The notes: generated from the sequence alone by a model not told the origin. A DNA stretch of 64,000 nucleotides from Kitasatospora cineracea (GCF_003751605.1 NZ_RJVJ01000001.1:5803306-5867305); one strand, 5' to 3'. Counted from the stretch's first letter, positions 45,729 through 54,672 are shown. Made by a program: numbers and translations.

Positions 45729-45826
45729 TAAGACGTGGCAGGGGGTATTGGAGGCATGAGGACCGCCGCATCAGCCTGGGGACTGGTGAGCTTGCTCCGC
45801 TTTGACGGACGCCATTGGTGTGGTGG

Positions 45827-46710
45827 TCAGGCTGCGAGGACGGTCTCGTACTCGGCGGGACTGCGGTGGCCGAGGCTGCTGTGCAGTCTGCGGATGTTGT
45901 ACCGGCCCTCGATCCACTCGAAGATCGCCGTTCTGGCCGCTGCGCGGCGCGGCCACGGCCGGTCGCCGATCAACTCCCGTTCAGTGTGGCGAAGAACGAC
46001 TCCGCGAGCGCGTTGTCCCAACACCGGCCGGTGCGACCGGCCGGGAGCCGGATGCCGAAATCCCTTGCAAGACCGGCGAATTCACGACTCGTGTACTGAC
46101 AGCCGCGATCCGAGTGGAACACCACCGGGCCGGTCGGGCGGCGGGATCGGCAAGCGGCCCGCAGCGCATCGGCGATCAGCTCGGTCCGCAGGTGGTCGGC
46201 GGTGGCCCAACCGACGACGCGGCGGGAGGCGATGTCGATGACGGTGGCCAGGTAGAGCCGGCCCTCCCCAGCTGGAACGTAGGTGATGTCGCCGCACCAG
46301 CGCGCATCGGGGGCGGCCGCATCGGGTCGGAAGTTCCGCAGCACCAGGTCCGGCCGAACAGCAGCTCGCGGGTCCGGGACCGTGGTGCGGTGACGCCGCC
46401 GGCGGTGACGGCCCTCCAGCCCGGCCTGGCACATCAGCCGGGCGATGCGGTGTCGGCCGCACCGGTCACCGTCACGCCGGAGCGCGGCGTGGACGCGCGG
46501 AGAGCCGTAGCTGCCGCGCGAGGCGGCATGGACCTGGGTGATCTTCTCGGTCGGCTCGGCGTCGCGGACCGTGCCGGGGCCGGGGCCCGGGCCGGGGGCG
46601 GCAGTTCGGCGGGCGTAGAAGGCGGCTCGGGAGACCTTCAGCAGTTCACACGCCTGCTTGACGCTGTGACTCGCACGCTTCTCCGCCTCGATGAACGGGT
46701 GCACCGTCAC
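45827..46710 (-). pseudogene. IS3-family transposase OrfB, one-base frameshift
   Basis: From GTG 46710: VHPFIEAEKRASHSVKQACE, the rve integrase core WCGDITYVPAGEGRLYLATV, FHSDRGCQYTSREFAGL and ALAESFFATL, giving a complete DDE set. At ~45985 the frame breaks (TLNGS then stop). The C-terminus RELIGDRPWPRRAAARTAIF and NIRRLHSSLGHRSPAEYE continues in another frame. The loss of one A in a short run explains it. Confidence 0.85.
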
Positions 46711-47014
46711 CGGTCTCCTCCGCGAAGAAAGCCGTGGCCCGCTTGAGGATGTCCACGTCCTCGCGCAGCCTGCGGTTCTCCCGCCGCAGCCGGGCCAGTT
46801 CCTCGCGCTCGTCGCTGGCCAGGCCCGCGCGTACGCCGGTGCCGACCTCGGCCTGGTTCACCCACAGCCGGACCGCGGTCTCGGTCACGTCGAAGTCCTT
46901 GGCGACCTGACCGACCGAACGGTCCCCACGCCGACACAGCTCGACGATCCCGGCCTTGAACTCCGGCGTGAACGAACAGCGAGGACGCGGTTTCTTCTTC
47001 CCCATGCTCCCCAT
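46646..47014 (-). CDS. IS3-family transposase OrfA
   Basis: A 122-residue HTH protein (RCSFTPEFKAGIVELCRRGD, VGQVAKDFDVTETAVRLWVN) with a leucine-zipper-like C-terminus (LARLRRENRRLREDVDILKR). It overlaps OrfB by ~65 bases, the usual arrangement for programmed -1 frameshifting to make OrfAB. Start at ATG 47014 or 47005. Confidence 0.85.
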   Translation of the reverse strand: MGSMGKKKPRPRCSFTPEFKAGIVELCRRGDRSVGQVAKDFDVTETAVRLWVNQAEVGTGVRAGLASDEREELARLRRENRRLREDVDILKRATAFFAEETGDGAPVHRGGEACESQRQAGV

Positions 47015-47083
47015 GGTGGACAACATCCTTCTCGGGGCCGAAGCCCCTGATCAGGAGTATCCGTCAAACCGGATCAAGCCCAG

Positions 47084-47287
47084 ACCGAGGTTGAATCCGC
47101 CTCCGAGGACATCTGGCACGCGCCCGCGTACGGCGGCGACGCCGTCCACGCCCGCGACCACCACCGCGCCCTGCCCGTCGTGGCCACCACCCTGCCGCTG
47201 CTGCGCCGCCACGGGGCCGACGCCCCGGTCTGGTATCGCTTCGGCCGCTGCGGCTGGCATACCTTCGCCGACGCACTCGAGCCCTAG
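47084..47287 (+). pseudogene. C-terminal fragment of an unknown gene, cut by the IS3 element
   Basis: Directly after the IS3 end, a plus frame reads EDIWHAPAYGGDAVHARDHH, VVATTLPLLRRHGADAPVWY and FGRCGWHTFADALEP, then a stop. It has good coding character but no start, consistent with truncation by the insertion. Family not recognised. Confidence 0.55.
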
Positions 47288-47605
47288 TATCTGCAAACTG
47301 AAAAAGTTTCAGCCATAAGACAGCCGCACCCGGCCCGCAGGACAGCTGCGGTTACTGTCGGTTTGTGAGGATAAATCGCCAAAATCAGCCGGGGGGTGCC
47401 GTTGAAACAAGCCACGCCGCCAGTTGATCATTTTCACTAAAGATTGACTGTCTTTGAGTGTCGAGTGAATGATCGGTCTGCGTGACCAACCGTCAGGTCC
47501 GGCGGCCGACTTCTTGTGCGCACCATCGGACCGGGCTATGGACAGCCCGCCGAACGGCGGGTCCTGCGCATTTCACCCATCCACCGTCCAAGGGCTGGAT
47601 CTCTC
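47288..47605. promoter_or_regulatory. Upstream region of the first wall-hydrolase gene
   Basis: About 320 bases, AT-richer than the genome (around 47290-47460), with no gene. It presumably contains the promoter of the 47606 gene. An AAAGATTGACTGTC segment near 47438 could contribute a -35-like TTGAC box, but this is weak. Confidence 0.35.
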
Positions 47606-48916
47606 ATGTCGACTACGCACGTCTTCTCCCGTGCCCTGGCCGTCACAGCCGCCGCCGGCCTCGTCGCCGGCATACTCGCTGCTGCGCCGGCCTTCGCCGC
47701 CGATTCGGCCGCACCGCCGTCCGCAGCCGCCATCGCCGCCGAGGACAAGGGCGGAGCTGGCCAAGGTCGGTCCGTCGCCCCCTCTCAGCTGGCCGCCGGC
47801 ACTCAGATCAGCCGGAACGAAGTGATCAACCGCGCCGCATCGTGGGTCGGTCTCGGCCTCGAGTACAGCTGGGACAACACTTACCAGGGATACCGCACGG
47901 ACTGCTCCGGCTACGCCTCGATGGCCTGGCACCTCGGCACTCCCGGGCTTGACACCACCAGCTTCGTTCCGAGCGGTGTCGCGTCCTGGATCAGCAAGGC
48001 GGAACTGAAGCCCGGCGACGCCCTGCTCAACGACGCGGCTGGGGCCTTGGGGCACATCGTCATCTTCGCTGGCTGGACGGACTCCTCGCAGTCTTCCTAC
48101 GATGCCTACGAGTTCACCGGCTCGGGCGTGCAACACCGGGCCATCCCGTACCCGTACTTCTCGGGCCACGGCACCTTCAAGCCGGTCCGCAACAACAGCA
48201 TCGTCGATGATGTGACCACGACTGGTGACGAGCCGGTGGCCGGGAACTGGGACGCGGGCAATGGCAGTCCGGCTGGGAACGTCGGCGTTTTCCGTCCTTC
48301 GACCGGTCAGTTCCATCTGCGTATGGACGACGGCTCCCTCAAGATCCTCGATTGGGGGCAGGCGGGCGACATCCCTGTCTCCGCGAACTGGGACGGTGCG
48401 GGCCCCGACAACGTCGGCGTCTTCCGTCCTTCGACCGGTCAGTTCCATCTGCGTATGGACGACGGCTCCCTCAAGATCCTCGACTGGGGCCAGGCGGGAG
48501 ATCTCCCCGTTGCCGGGAACTGGGACGCGGGCAATGGCAGTCCGGCTGGGAACGTCGGCGTTTTCCGTCCTTCGACCGGTCAGTTCCATCTGCGTATGGA
48601 CGACGGCTCCCTCAAGATCCTCGATTGGGGGCAGGCGGGCGACATCCCCGTCTCCGGCAACTGGGACGGTGCGGGCCCCGACAACGTCGGCGTCTTCCGT
48701 CCTTCGACCGGTCAGTTCCATCTGCGTATGGACGACGGCAGCCTCAAGATCCTCGACTGGGGCCAGGCAGGAGATCTCCCCGTCTCCGCCAACTTCGACG
48801 GCGGCAACGGCACCCCCGCCGGGAACATCGGCATCTGGCGCCCCTCCACCGGCCAGTTCCACCTCCGCAACGACGACGGCTCCCTCACCGTCCTCGACTG
48901 GGGCCAGCCAAGGTAA
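47606..48916 (+). CDS. Secreted NlpC/P60-like hydrolase with five propeller-type repeats
   Basis: A 436-residue secreted protein. A signal peptide (AVTAAAGLVAGILAAAPAFA) precedes a catalytic domain at ~65-200 with a candidate Cys100 (RTDCSGYASMAW) and His150 (GALGHIVIFAGW), the NlpC/P60 (CHAP-like) pattern of peptidoglycan endopeptidases. From residue ~205, five ~46-residue repeats follow, each with VGVFRPSTGQFHLRMDDGSL and KILDWGQAGD. They resemble VCBS/FG-GAP beta-propeller blades. The repeat-coding DNA is almost identical to that of the next gene. Confidence 0.82.
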   Translation: MSTTHVFSRALAVTAAAGLVAGILAAAPAFAADSAAPPSAAAIAAEDKGGAGQGRSVAPSQLAAGTQISRNEVINRAASWVGLGLEYSWDNTYQGYRTDCSGYASMAWHLGTPGLDTTSFVPSGVASWISKAELKPGDALLNDAAGALGHIVIFAGWTDSSQSSYDAYEFTGSGVQHRAIPYPYFSGHGTFKPVRNNSIVDDVTTTGDEPVAGNWDAGNGSPAGNVGVFRPSTGQFHLRMDDGSLKILDWGQAGDIPVSANWDGAGPDNVGVFRPSTGQFHLRMDDGSLKILDWGQAGDLPVAGNWDAGNGSPAGNVGVFRPSTGQFHLRMDDGSLKILDWGQAGDIPVSGNWDGAGPDNVGVFRPSTGQFHLRMDDGSLKILDWGQAGDLPVSANFDGGNGTPAGNIGIWRPSTGQFHLRNDDGSLTVLDWGQPR

Positions 48917-48920
48917 CGAC
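48215..48920 (+). repeat. Long near-identical repeat, copy A (pairs with 49609-50314)
   Basis: About 706 bases match 49609-50314 at a constant offset of 1394. By direct comparison the only difference I found is one serine codon in the third repeat unit (TCC here, AGC there), a silent two-base change. Each copy itself consists of five related ~140-base units arranged in alternating pairs. Confidence 0.9.
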
Positions 48921-49014
48921 TTCTCCGGGGTGCGGTGGACCGCCGCACCCCGGTACTCGCGGCAGACGACCCAGCATCGGCCCATCTTCGAACTGAATCA
49001 GGGACATCCATAGC

Positions 49015-50310
49015 ATGAACCGCATCGCGCGACCTCGCCTCACAGCCCTAGCCGTCGCCACCGCGCTGGCCTCCGCTATCCTCGCCACCGCACCGGCTGT
49101 CCATGCCGAGGGGACCGATCTTTCCGACCCGGCTGCGGTGACCCTCCTGGCCGACTACTCCTGCGGATCTGTCAGCGGCAGTGACAACGCCATCGCCACG
49201 CGGCTCAGTGCCGCGCTCACCGGCTCGCTCAACAATTACCTGACCGCTTACCGGGTGTCCTGCGCCCGTGCGATCATCAATGCCGTACAAGCCCGTGGCT
49301 TGTCCCATCGGGCCGCTGTCATCGCCGTCACCACCTCCATCGTCGAGACCACCCTGCGAAACATCCCCGGCGGTGACCTGGACAGTGTCGGCCTCTTCCA
49401 GCAACGCGACAGCTGGGGGTCCTTCGACCAGCGGATGGACCCGACTTGGTCGACCAACGCCTTCCTTAGTCAGATGCTCAAGGTGAGCAACTGGCAGACC
49501 AGGCCGGTCGGCGACGTCTGCCAGGCCGTCCAGATATCCGCCTACCCTACTCGGTACCAGGAACAGGCTCAGGACGCCGAACAGATCGTCAACGCGGTCC
49601 TTGCCGACACCACGACTGGTGACGAGCCGGTGGCCGGGAACTGGGACGCGGGCAATGGCAGTCCGGCTGGGAACGTCGGCGTTTTCCGTCCTTCGACCGG
49701 TCAGTTCCATCTGCGTATGGACGACGGCTCCCTCAAGATCCTCGATTGGGGGCAGGCGGGCGACATCCCTGTCTCCGCGAACTGGGACGGTGCGGGCCCC
49801 GACAACGTCGGCGTCTTCCGTCCTTCGACCGGTCAGTTCCATCTGCGTATGGACGACGGCTCCCTCAAGATCCTCGACTGGGGCCAGGCGGGAGATCTCC
49901 CCGTTGCCGGGAACTGGGACGCGGGCAATGGCAGTCCGGCTGGGAACGTCGGCGTTTTCCGTCCTTCGACCGGTCAGTTCCATCTGCGTATGGACGACGG
50001 CAGCCTCAAGATCCTCGATTGGGGGCAGGCGGGCGACATCCCCGTCTCCGGCAACTGGGACGGTGCGGGCCCCGACAACGTCGGCGTCTTCCGTCCTTCG
50101 ACCGGTCAGTTCCATCTGCGTATGGACGACGGCAGCCTCAAGATCCTCGACTGGGGCCAGGCAGGAGATCTCCCCGTCTCCGCCAACTTCGACGGCGGCA
50201 ACGGCACCCCCGCCGGGAACATCGGCATCTGGCGCCCCTCCACCGGCCAGTTCCACCTCCGCAACGACGACGGCTCCCTCACCGTCCTCGACTGGGGCCA
50301 GCCAAGGTAA
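49015..50310 (+). CDS. Secreted lysozyme/transglycosylase-like protein with the same five repeats
   Basis: A 431-residue secreted protein with a signal peptide (ALAVATALASAILATAPAVH). Residues ~70-195 (ARAIINAVQARGLSHRAAVI, DLDSVGLFQQRDSWGSFDQR) match a domain common in actinobacterial peptidoglycan hydrolases and phage-tail-like proteins, with Glu in SIVETTLRNIPG as a candidate catalytic acid. From residue ~199 it shares the five-repeat module of the preceding protein. It starts 98 bases after that gene, so the pair may be co-transcribed. Confidence 0.8.
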   Translation: MNRIARPRLTALAVATALASAILATAPAVHAEGTDLSDPAAVTLLADYSCGSVSGSDNAIATRLSAALTGSLNNYLTAYRVSCARAIINAVQARGLSHRAAVIAVTTSIVETTLRNIPGGDLDSVGLFQQRDSWGSFDQRMDPTWSTNAFLSQMLKVSNWQTRPVGDVCQAVQISAYPTRYQEQAQDAEQIVNAVLADTTTGDEPVAGNWDAGNGSPAGNVGVFRPSTGQFHLRMDDGSLKILDWGQAGDIPVSANWDGAGPDNVGVFRPSTGQFHLRMDDGSLKILDWGQAGDLPVAGNWDAGNGSPAGNVGVFRPSTGQFHLRMDDGSLKILDWGQAGDIPVSGNWDGAGPDNVGVFRPSTGQFHLRMDDGSLKILDWGQAGDLPVSANFDGGNGTPAGNIGIWRPSTGQFHLRNDDGSLTVLDWGQPR

Positions 50311-50314
50311 CGGG
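49609..50314 (+). repeat. Long near-identical repeat, copy B (pairs with 48215-48920)
   Basis: Second copy of the ~706-base repeat module. Identity extends a few bases past the stop codon and then ends abruptly, while the 5' catalytic regions are unrelated. This pattern points to module duplication or gene conversion. Confidence 0.9.
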
Positions 50315-50322
50315 CCGTACGG

Positions 50323-51534
50323 TCAGCCGATGAGGTCCTCGCCCGATACCTCCCCCACGTGAGCGCCGGGCGAGGACTTCCTCAGGCGCTCGGCTGCGGC
50401 ATCCACCTCCGGTGCACCGACCTTTGCGGCGACCTCCGCGAACCACGCGATCTCAGCATCCAAGTCCAGGCCGTCCGCCCTCAACCGGCACCGCTCGCTG
50501 GACTGGATTTCGCTCCCCGACAGTTCGGCTGCGACGGCATACGTCAGCAGCGCCGCCTCCACAGCGACGGTCAGCCGCTCGCCGGACAGGCCAACCACGC
50601 GCAGCTCCTCCTCAGCGGCCATTGCATGGGCCGGGCCGAGATGACACTCCAGGGCGAGCATGCTGTCCCTGATCTCGATCACCTGCCGGTAGAGCCGCAA
50701 CCGGGGGTTGTGCCGCCGCACTTCCTCGGGCAGTGGCAACGCCACCTCGGGTGTTGCCTGCTGGAGTAGCTGCCAGAGGGGTTTGAGGCGCCGGACGTGT
50801 CGCGCGGCCGTGGTCTTCTCCCTGTGCTCCGCCGCGGAAGGCCAGATCACCGCCACGGCGAACAGCAACATGGTGAACGCCAACAGAACCTGCGTCGTAC
50901 CTGCCACCGCCGCCGGTTCGCCGATGCTCCAACGCATCTGACGCACCGTCAGGTAGTAAGCGCGATGGGCCAAGTACACCACGCCAGTCACGGATGAGGC
51001 CCGCATCAGCCACAGTGAGGTGCGCACTGGTCCGGGCGTTGCGTGTCGACCGTGGACCCAGCACAGGACTGCCGAGGCGGTCAAGCCAACCGCGGTGTAA
51101 GCGGTGAGTACCATCCAATACAGATAGCCAGCCCATGATCGGTCGCTATATGTCAGAAGGTCGACATCTCCGTCCGGTCGCGGCATCACGGAAAAGGCAG
51201 CGGTGAGGGCGGCTGCGGCGAACGCCAACCCCGCCAGATTGAGTCTCGAAGTCCGGTCTTGCGAACGTCCCGTCATCGCCCTGACGAATTCCACCATGAG
51301 CGCGATGGCGGCCAGCCCGGATAGCTGGACCAACAGGTTGGTGCCGCTGGCGATCCCGGTCGCAGCGTCGATCGCCCGGCGGATCCAGGGGACCCCGACC
51401 GTCATCGACACCGCCCAACTGGCCCACACACCCCACAGCACGCGGGTACGCCTCGGCGCGTCCCGCAGCTTTCGCAGACTCCACAACGTGGGTATCCAGA
51501 CCACCGGCAAGAGCGCCAGATCAATCGGTCGCAT
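50323..51534 (-). CDS. MAB_1171c-like (DUF6545) membrane protein
   Basis: A 403-residue protein. About seven membrane helices in the first ~235 residues (ALLPVVWIPTLWSLRKLRD, LYWMVLTAYTAVGLTASAVL, VLLAFTMLLFAVAVIW) are followed by a cytoplasmic helical domain (RRHNPRLRLYRQVIEIRDSM) as in MAB_1171c-type putative transporters. The actual activity is unknown. It overlaps the upstream ImmA/IrrE gene and forms a three-gene unit with it and an XRE regulator, an arrangement repeated in many actinobacteria. Confidence 0.8.
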   Translation of the reverse strand: MRPIDLALLPVVWIPTLWSLRKLRDAPRRTRVLWGVWASWAVSMTVGVPWIRRAIDAATGIASGTNLLVQLSGLAAIALMVEFVRAMTGRSQDRTSRLNLAGLAFAAAALTAAFSVMPRPDGDVDLLTYSDRSWAGYLYWMVLTAYTAVGLTASAVLCWVHGRHATPGPVRTSLWLMRASSVTGVVYLAHRAYYLTVRQMRWSIGEPAAVAGTTQVLLAFTMLLFAVAVIWPSAAEHREKTTAARHVRRLKPLWQLLQQATPEVALPLPEEVRRHNPRLRLYRQVIEIRDSMLALECHLGPAHAMAAEEELRVVGLSGERLTVAVEAALLTYAVAAELSGSEIQSSERCRLRADGLDLDAEIAWFAEVAAKVGAPEVDAAAERLRKSSPGAHVGEVSGEDLIG

Positions 51535-52087
51535 CCGTGTGCTCCCACTCGTAGGCGGCCGAGAAGGTCGCCATCACCAGGCTGAGTGTGTCTGCGCTCT
51601 CGCGCGACGCATGTGGCGACGCGGCCGGAGTGGTCGCGAAGTATTGCCACATCAACGAGGCGAGCAGTTCGGTCTCCTGCTCCTGACTGGTCGTCGCCCG
51701 AGTGCGTCCCCGCGTCAGCAACCGGGCGGCCATCGCCGGGTCCAGGTCCGGGAAGAGCCGCCGCAGCCATTCGTCGTCAGGCTCACCGTGCTGGTGATGG
51801 TCGAGCAGAATGTGCGCGAGCTCGTGGAGGATGATGTGGGTCTGGTGGGCCGGGCTGGTGCCGCTGGCGTAGTAGACGTGGTCCACATCGGCGAAGGCGA
51901 TCCACACCCCGCAGACCCCCGAACGGCCAGTGTCCCGCCCGGAGAGCGGTATCAGCCGCAGGCACCGCCGGCGTTGCCGGGCCACTGCCTCGGCCAGGCT
52001 CTCGATCGTGAAGGGTCTCGGGGCATCCAGCTGCCCGATCAGCTCGTGACAGCGCGCACTGAACCGCCGCCACTCCCTTTGCTCCAC
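51521..52087 (-). CDS. ImmA/IrrE-family metallopeptidase-like protein
   Basis: A 188-residue protein with the HEXXH zinc motif HELAHILLDHHQHGE at residues ~90-105, preceded by VYYASGTSPAHQTHIIL. ImmA/IrrE proteases usually cleave or inactivate an adjacent XRE-type repressor. An XRE gene lies just upstream on the same strand. GTG start with a G-rich site upstream. Confidence 0.88.
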   Translation of the reverse strand: MEQREWRRFSARCHELIGQLDAPRPFTIESLAEAVARQRRRCLRLIPLSGRDTGRSGVCGVWIAFADVDHVYYASGTSPAHQTHIILHELAHILLDHHQHGEPDDEWLRRLFPDLDPAMAARLLTRGRTRATTSQEQETELLASLMWQYFATTPAASPHASRESADTLSLVMATFSAAYEWEHTDATD

Positions 52088-52148
52088 ACCCGCCCCCGTG
52101 TTCGACCCCCGCCGCGTGAACAGTCGGTCACGCGTGCCCCAGAGGAGT

Positions 52149-52670
52149 CTAGACGGACGGCTGTTCGTACGGGGAGCCCGGCGCTTCCGCCTGCGAAGGC
52201 GCCCCCGGGGACTCTTTCCCGATCAGCCCGCTCCGTTCGATCAACAACCGCACGGTGTCCACGCCGTGCGTCGACATGGTCGCCACGGCCGCAGCGCGAA
52301 GTGCCACCGATCGGACGTCATTGGCCCGCATCGCGGCGATCAGCGCGAGCTGCGCCGCCACCCGGTCGGCCACCTCGTCATCGATGAAGTAGGCCTGCGG
52401 GACGCCGAAGAAGTCGCCTAGTGCCCGTAGTGTGCCGATTGTGGGATTGCCAGCCCGACCCTTGACAAGTGCCCACAGACGCCCGGTTGAGAGCGTCGGG
52501 TCCCCGGGCTTCGCCGCTGCTCGAATACCGTCCACCACCTCGTTCAGGGTGTAGCGTCGACCGAACGGCTGCACGTACGCGAACAGATACTCGAGCCGCT
52601 GCCCGAGCCGCTCCGCTTCAGGATCGTGCCTGTTCTCCTCTTCCGCTGCTGCCCCCTCCCGCTCGCTCAT
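52149..52670 (-). CDS. XRE-family HTH regulator
   Basis: A 173-residue protein. The HTH covers residues ~25-100 (YTLNEVVDGIRAAAKPGDPT, GNPTIGTLRALGDFFGVPQA), followed by a helical C-terminus (DDEVADRVAAQLALIAAMRA) and a disordered tail. It is the first gene of the XRE-ImmA-MAB_1171c unit and is the likely substrate or partner of the ImmA-type protease. Confidence 0.87.
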   Translation of the reverse strand: MSEREGAAAEEENRHDPEAERLGQRLEYLFAYVQPFGRRYTLNEVVDGIRAAAKPGDPTLSTGRLWALVKGRAGNPTIGTLRALGDFFGVPQAYFIDDEVADRVAAQLALIAAMRANDVRSVALRAAAVATMSTHGVDTVRLLIERSGLIGKESPGAPSQAEAPGSPYEQPSV

Positions 52671-53087
52671 CCGTGCCCCGTCCCTTCGCGCGCCTGGCAG
52701 TGACCACCATATTGTCGACTGTCCCGAGCGCCCTGCGCTACGGCCGTTTCCCCGGGTGGCTGACGTCACTCCGGTACCCACCCCTCGGGTCCCCGCACGC
52801 CGCTGGCTCCGCACCAGGGTGGGTGCGGGCCGCGCGGCGTCAGATGAGACAGTGGAACCCACCCGGCGTGCGGCATCTCTGGCGGCACGGGGCAGCTTCC
52901 ACCCCGACGCCTTGGCCGAACTCGGCGCCGGCACCGGTGCCGAGCCACAGCTTCGCCCTCGCGACCGGTGCATCGGGCCGCGCGCAGGTGAGGGTGTGCC
53001 ACCCCGGCGGGAAGAGCCACCGTCGGGTGCGGGCCGGTCCCTCGTTCCGGGCAGTGGTTCTGGTCAGGGAGGCGCGCGCCTGACAGG
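52671..53087. other. Stretch before the IS unit, possible gene remnant
   Basis: About 420 bases. On the minus strand one frame reads RRWLFPPGWHTLTCARPDAP, VARAKLWLGTGAGAEFGQGV and ends CRTPGGFHCLI at ~52840. It could be the 3' end of a gene interrupted by the insertion at 53088, but no start is available and I cannot identify it. Confidence 0.3.
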
Positions 53088-53147
53088 CTCTGAGACCGTG
53101 TTTGAGATCTGCCGTGTCCCGTTGCTGAAGGGATCGTTGAGCTCTGT

Positions 53148-54035
53148 GTGAGCGGCGTTGGGGGTGGGTATCCGTCGGACCTGACGGACGAGCAGTGGGC
53201 GTTCGTGGAGCCATTGCTGCCGCCGGCGCGGGTGGGGTGGAAGGGTGGTCGGCGGGAGAAGCATCCGCGGCGGCGGATCGTGGACGCGATCTTCTACGTG
53301 GTCCGCACCGGGTGTGCCTGGCGGCAACTCCCGAAGGACTTCGCCCCGTGGCCGACGGTGTACTGGTACTTCACCTGGTGGCACGACGACGGCACCGTCG
53401 AGCGCATCCACGACGCCCTGCGCGGCAAGGTCCGTGAGGCCGACGGCCGCGACGCGGGACACGCGGAGCCGAGCGCCGGGCTGATCGACTCGCAGTCCGT
53501 CCGCACCGCTGACACCGTCCCCGCGGCCACCAGGGGCTTCGACGCCGGCAAGAAAATCAAGGGCCGCAAGCGGTTCATCGTCACCGACACCCTCGGCCTG
53601 CTCTTGGCCGTCCACGTCGTCGCGGCAAGCATCCAGGACCGCGACGGCGCGAAGCGGCCCTTGCTGTGGACCAGGCTCGACCACCCCAGCGTCAAGAAAG
53701 TCTGGGCCGACCAGGGCTTCGCCGGCCGCTTGGTCGACTGGGCGGCCACGATCCTCGGCCGCGACCTGAAGATCGTCCGCAAGAGCCCCGGCCAGCGCGG
53801 CTTCCAGGTTCAGCCCAAGCGGTGGGCGGTAGAGCGGACCTTCTCGTGGCTCACCGCCCACCGGTGCCTCGCCCGGGACTACGAGACCAGCCCCGCCCGC
53901 TCCGAGACGATGATCCGCTGGGCGATGATCGGCATCATGGTCCGCCGACTCACCCGAGGCCGCCCGGCAGCGCGACAGGGTTTGCGCCCGCTGCCGCAGG
54001 CTGCCGACTGGCACTCTGCCCGAACGCCGGTATAG
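53148..54035 (+). CDS. IS5-family transposase
   Basis: A 295-residue transposase: YPSDLTDEQWAFVEPLLPPA, the DDE residues in GLIDSQSVRTADTVPA, VWADQGFAGRLVDWAA and KRWAVERTFSWLTAHR. Intact and GTG-started. It is distantly related to the 1100-bp IS elements in the window but is a different group. Confidence 0.9.
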   Translation: MSGVGGGYPSDLTDEQWAFVEPLLPPARVGWKGGRREKHPRRRIVDAIFYVVRTGCAWRQLPKDFAPWPTVYWYFTWWHDDGTVERIHDALRGKVREADGRDAGHAEPSAGLIDSQSVRTADTVPAATRGFDAGKKIKGRKRFIVTDTLGLLLAVHVVAASIQDRDGAKRPLLWTRLDHPSVKKVWADQGFAGRLVDWAATILGRDLKIVRKSPGQRGFQVQPKRWAVERTFSWLTAHRCLARDYETSPARSETMIRWAMIGIMVRRLTRGRPAARQGLRPLPQAADWHSARTPV

Positions 54036-54042
54036 ACCCAGA

Positions 54043-54672
54043 TCAGTTGCAGGGGCTGCTTCCCAGGTCCGCGTCGGGGTCCTCGTCGTCCTCGTGCAGG
54101 AACCGCGCAGTGCCGGCCCCTCTGAAGCTGACGTCACTCAGTGGCCACTCCTCGAACTCGTCGCGCAGGAGCCGAACCAGGAACTCCGCCATCCCAACGG
54201 GGTACACCGTCCAAGCCGAGTGCTGCCGGGCCCAGACGGCAACCGGCCAGCGGTCCGGATCCGGGCCGACGGCAACCCAGGTGAGGACGTCTGCTTCCGT
54301 GATGCCCCAGACGAGCATGTCCTCCACGCGGTAGAGGCCCTTCTGCTCGGGCAGGTTCCAGTCATCCGCGGTGCCCCGCAGCATCGCTGGATGAAGGGTG
54401 TCCACCCGCATGCCCTCCCATTCGGCGCTGCCGCTGGCCGGACCGCAGATATCCACCCACTGCTGCTCGATCGAGCCACGCCCGAAGGTGTCGATGAACT
54501 GTCGATAGTCCGACGGGAGTTGTTTCCCATGCGCTGCCTCGACAGCCTTCCAGTCCACGATATCCCCACGCGTCGGCCCGATGCATGACAGGCGATGTGA
54601 CAGCTCGACGACAGCATCGCCACCGCCGCTCCCGCCTGTCGCCATCTCATTCGTGAAGGTGGGCTCGCCCAT
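54043..54672 (-). CDS. SMI1/KNR4-like protein
   Basis: A 209-residue SMI1/KNR4 (SUKH) domain protein: IVDWKAVEAAHGKQLPSDYR, FIDTFGRGSIEQQWVDICG and WGITEADVLTWVAVGPDPDR, with acidic C-terminus. SUKH proteins commonly act as immunity proteins in polymorphic toxin systems. It is convergent with and seven bases from the transposase, inside the same terminal repeats. ATG 54672 has GGGGAG upstream. Confidence 0.78.
   Translation of the reverse strand: MGEPTFTNEMATGGSGGGDAVVELSHRLSCIGPTRGDIVDWKAVEAAHGKQLPSDYRQFIDTFGRGSIEQQWVDICGPASGSAEWEGMRVDTLHPAMLRGTADDWNLPEQKGLYRVEDMLVWGITEADVLTWVAVGPDPDRWPVAVWARQHSAWTVYPVGMAEFLVRLLRDEFEEWPLSDVSFRGAGTARFLHEDDEDPDADLGSSPCN

Larger units (their letters stand above)
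45787..47082 (-). mobile_element. IS3-family insertion sequence
   Basis: About 1.3 kb. Imperfect inverted repeats of roughly 23 bases end in TG...CA, with the shared core TTTGACGGA near 45800 and TCCGTCAAA near 47060. It contains orfA and a frameshifted orfB. No target duplication could be read. It separates a truncated gene (47084-47287) from its missing 5' part. Confidence 0.75.

Noticed and set aside
48215..50314. Regular repeats considered as a CRISPR or satellite array
   Set aside because: The units are in frame, ~140 bases long and encode protein repeats in two secreted proteins.
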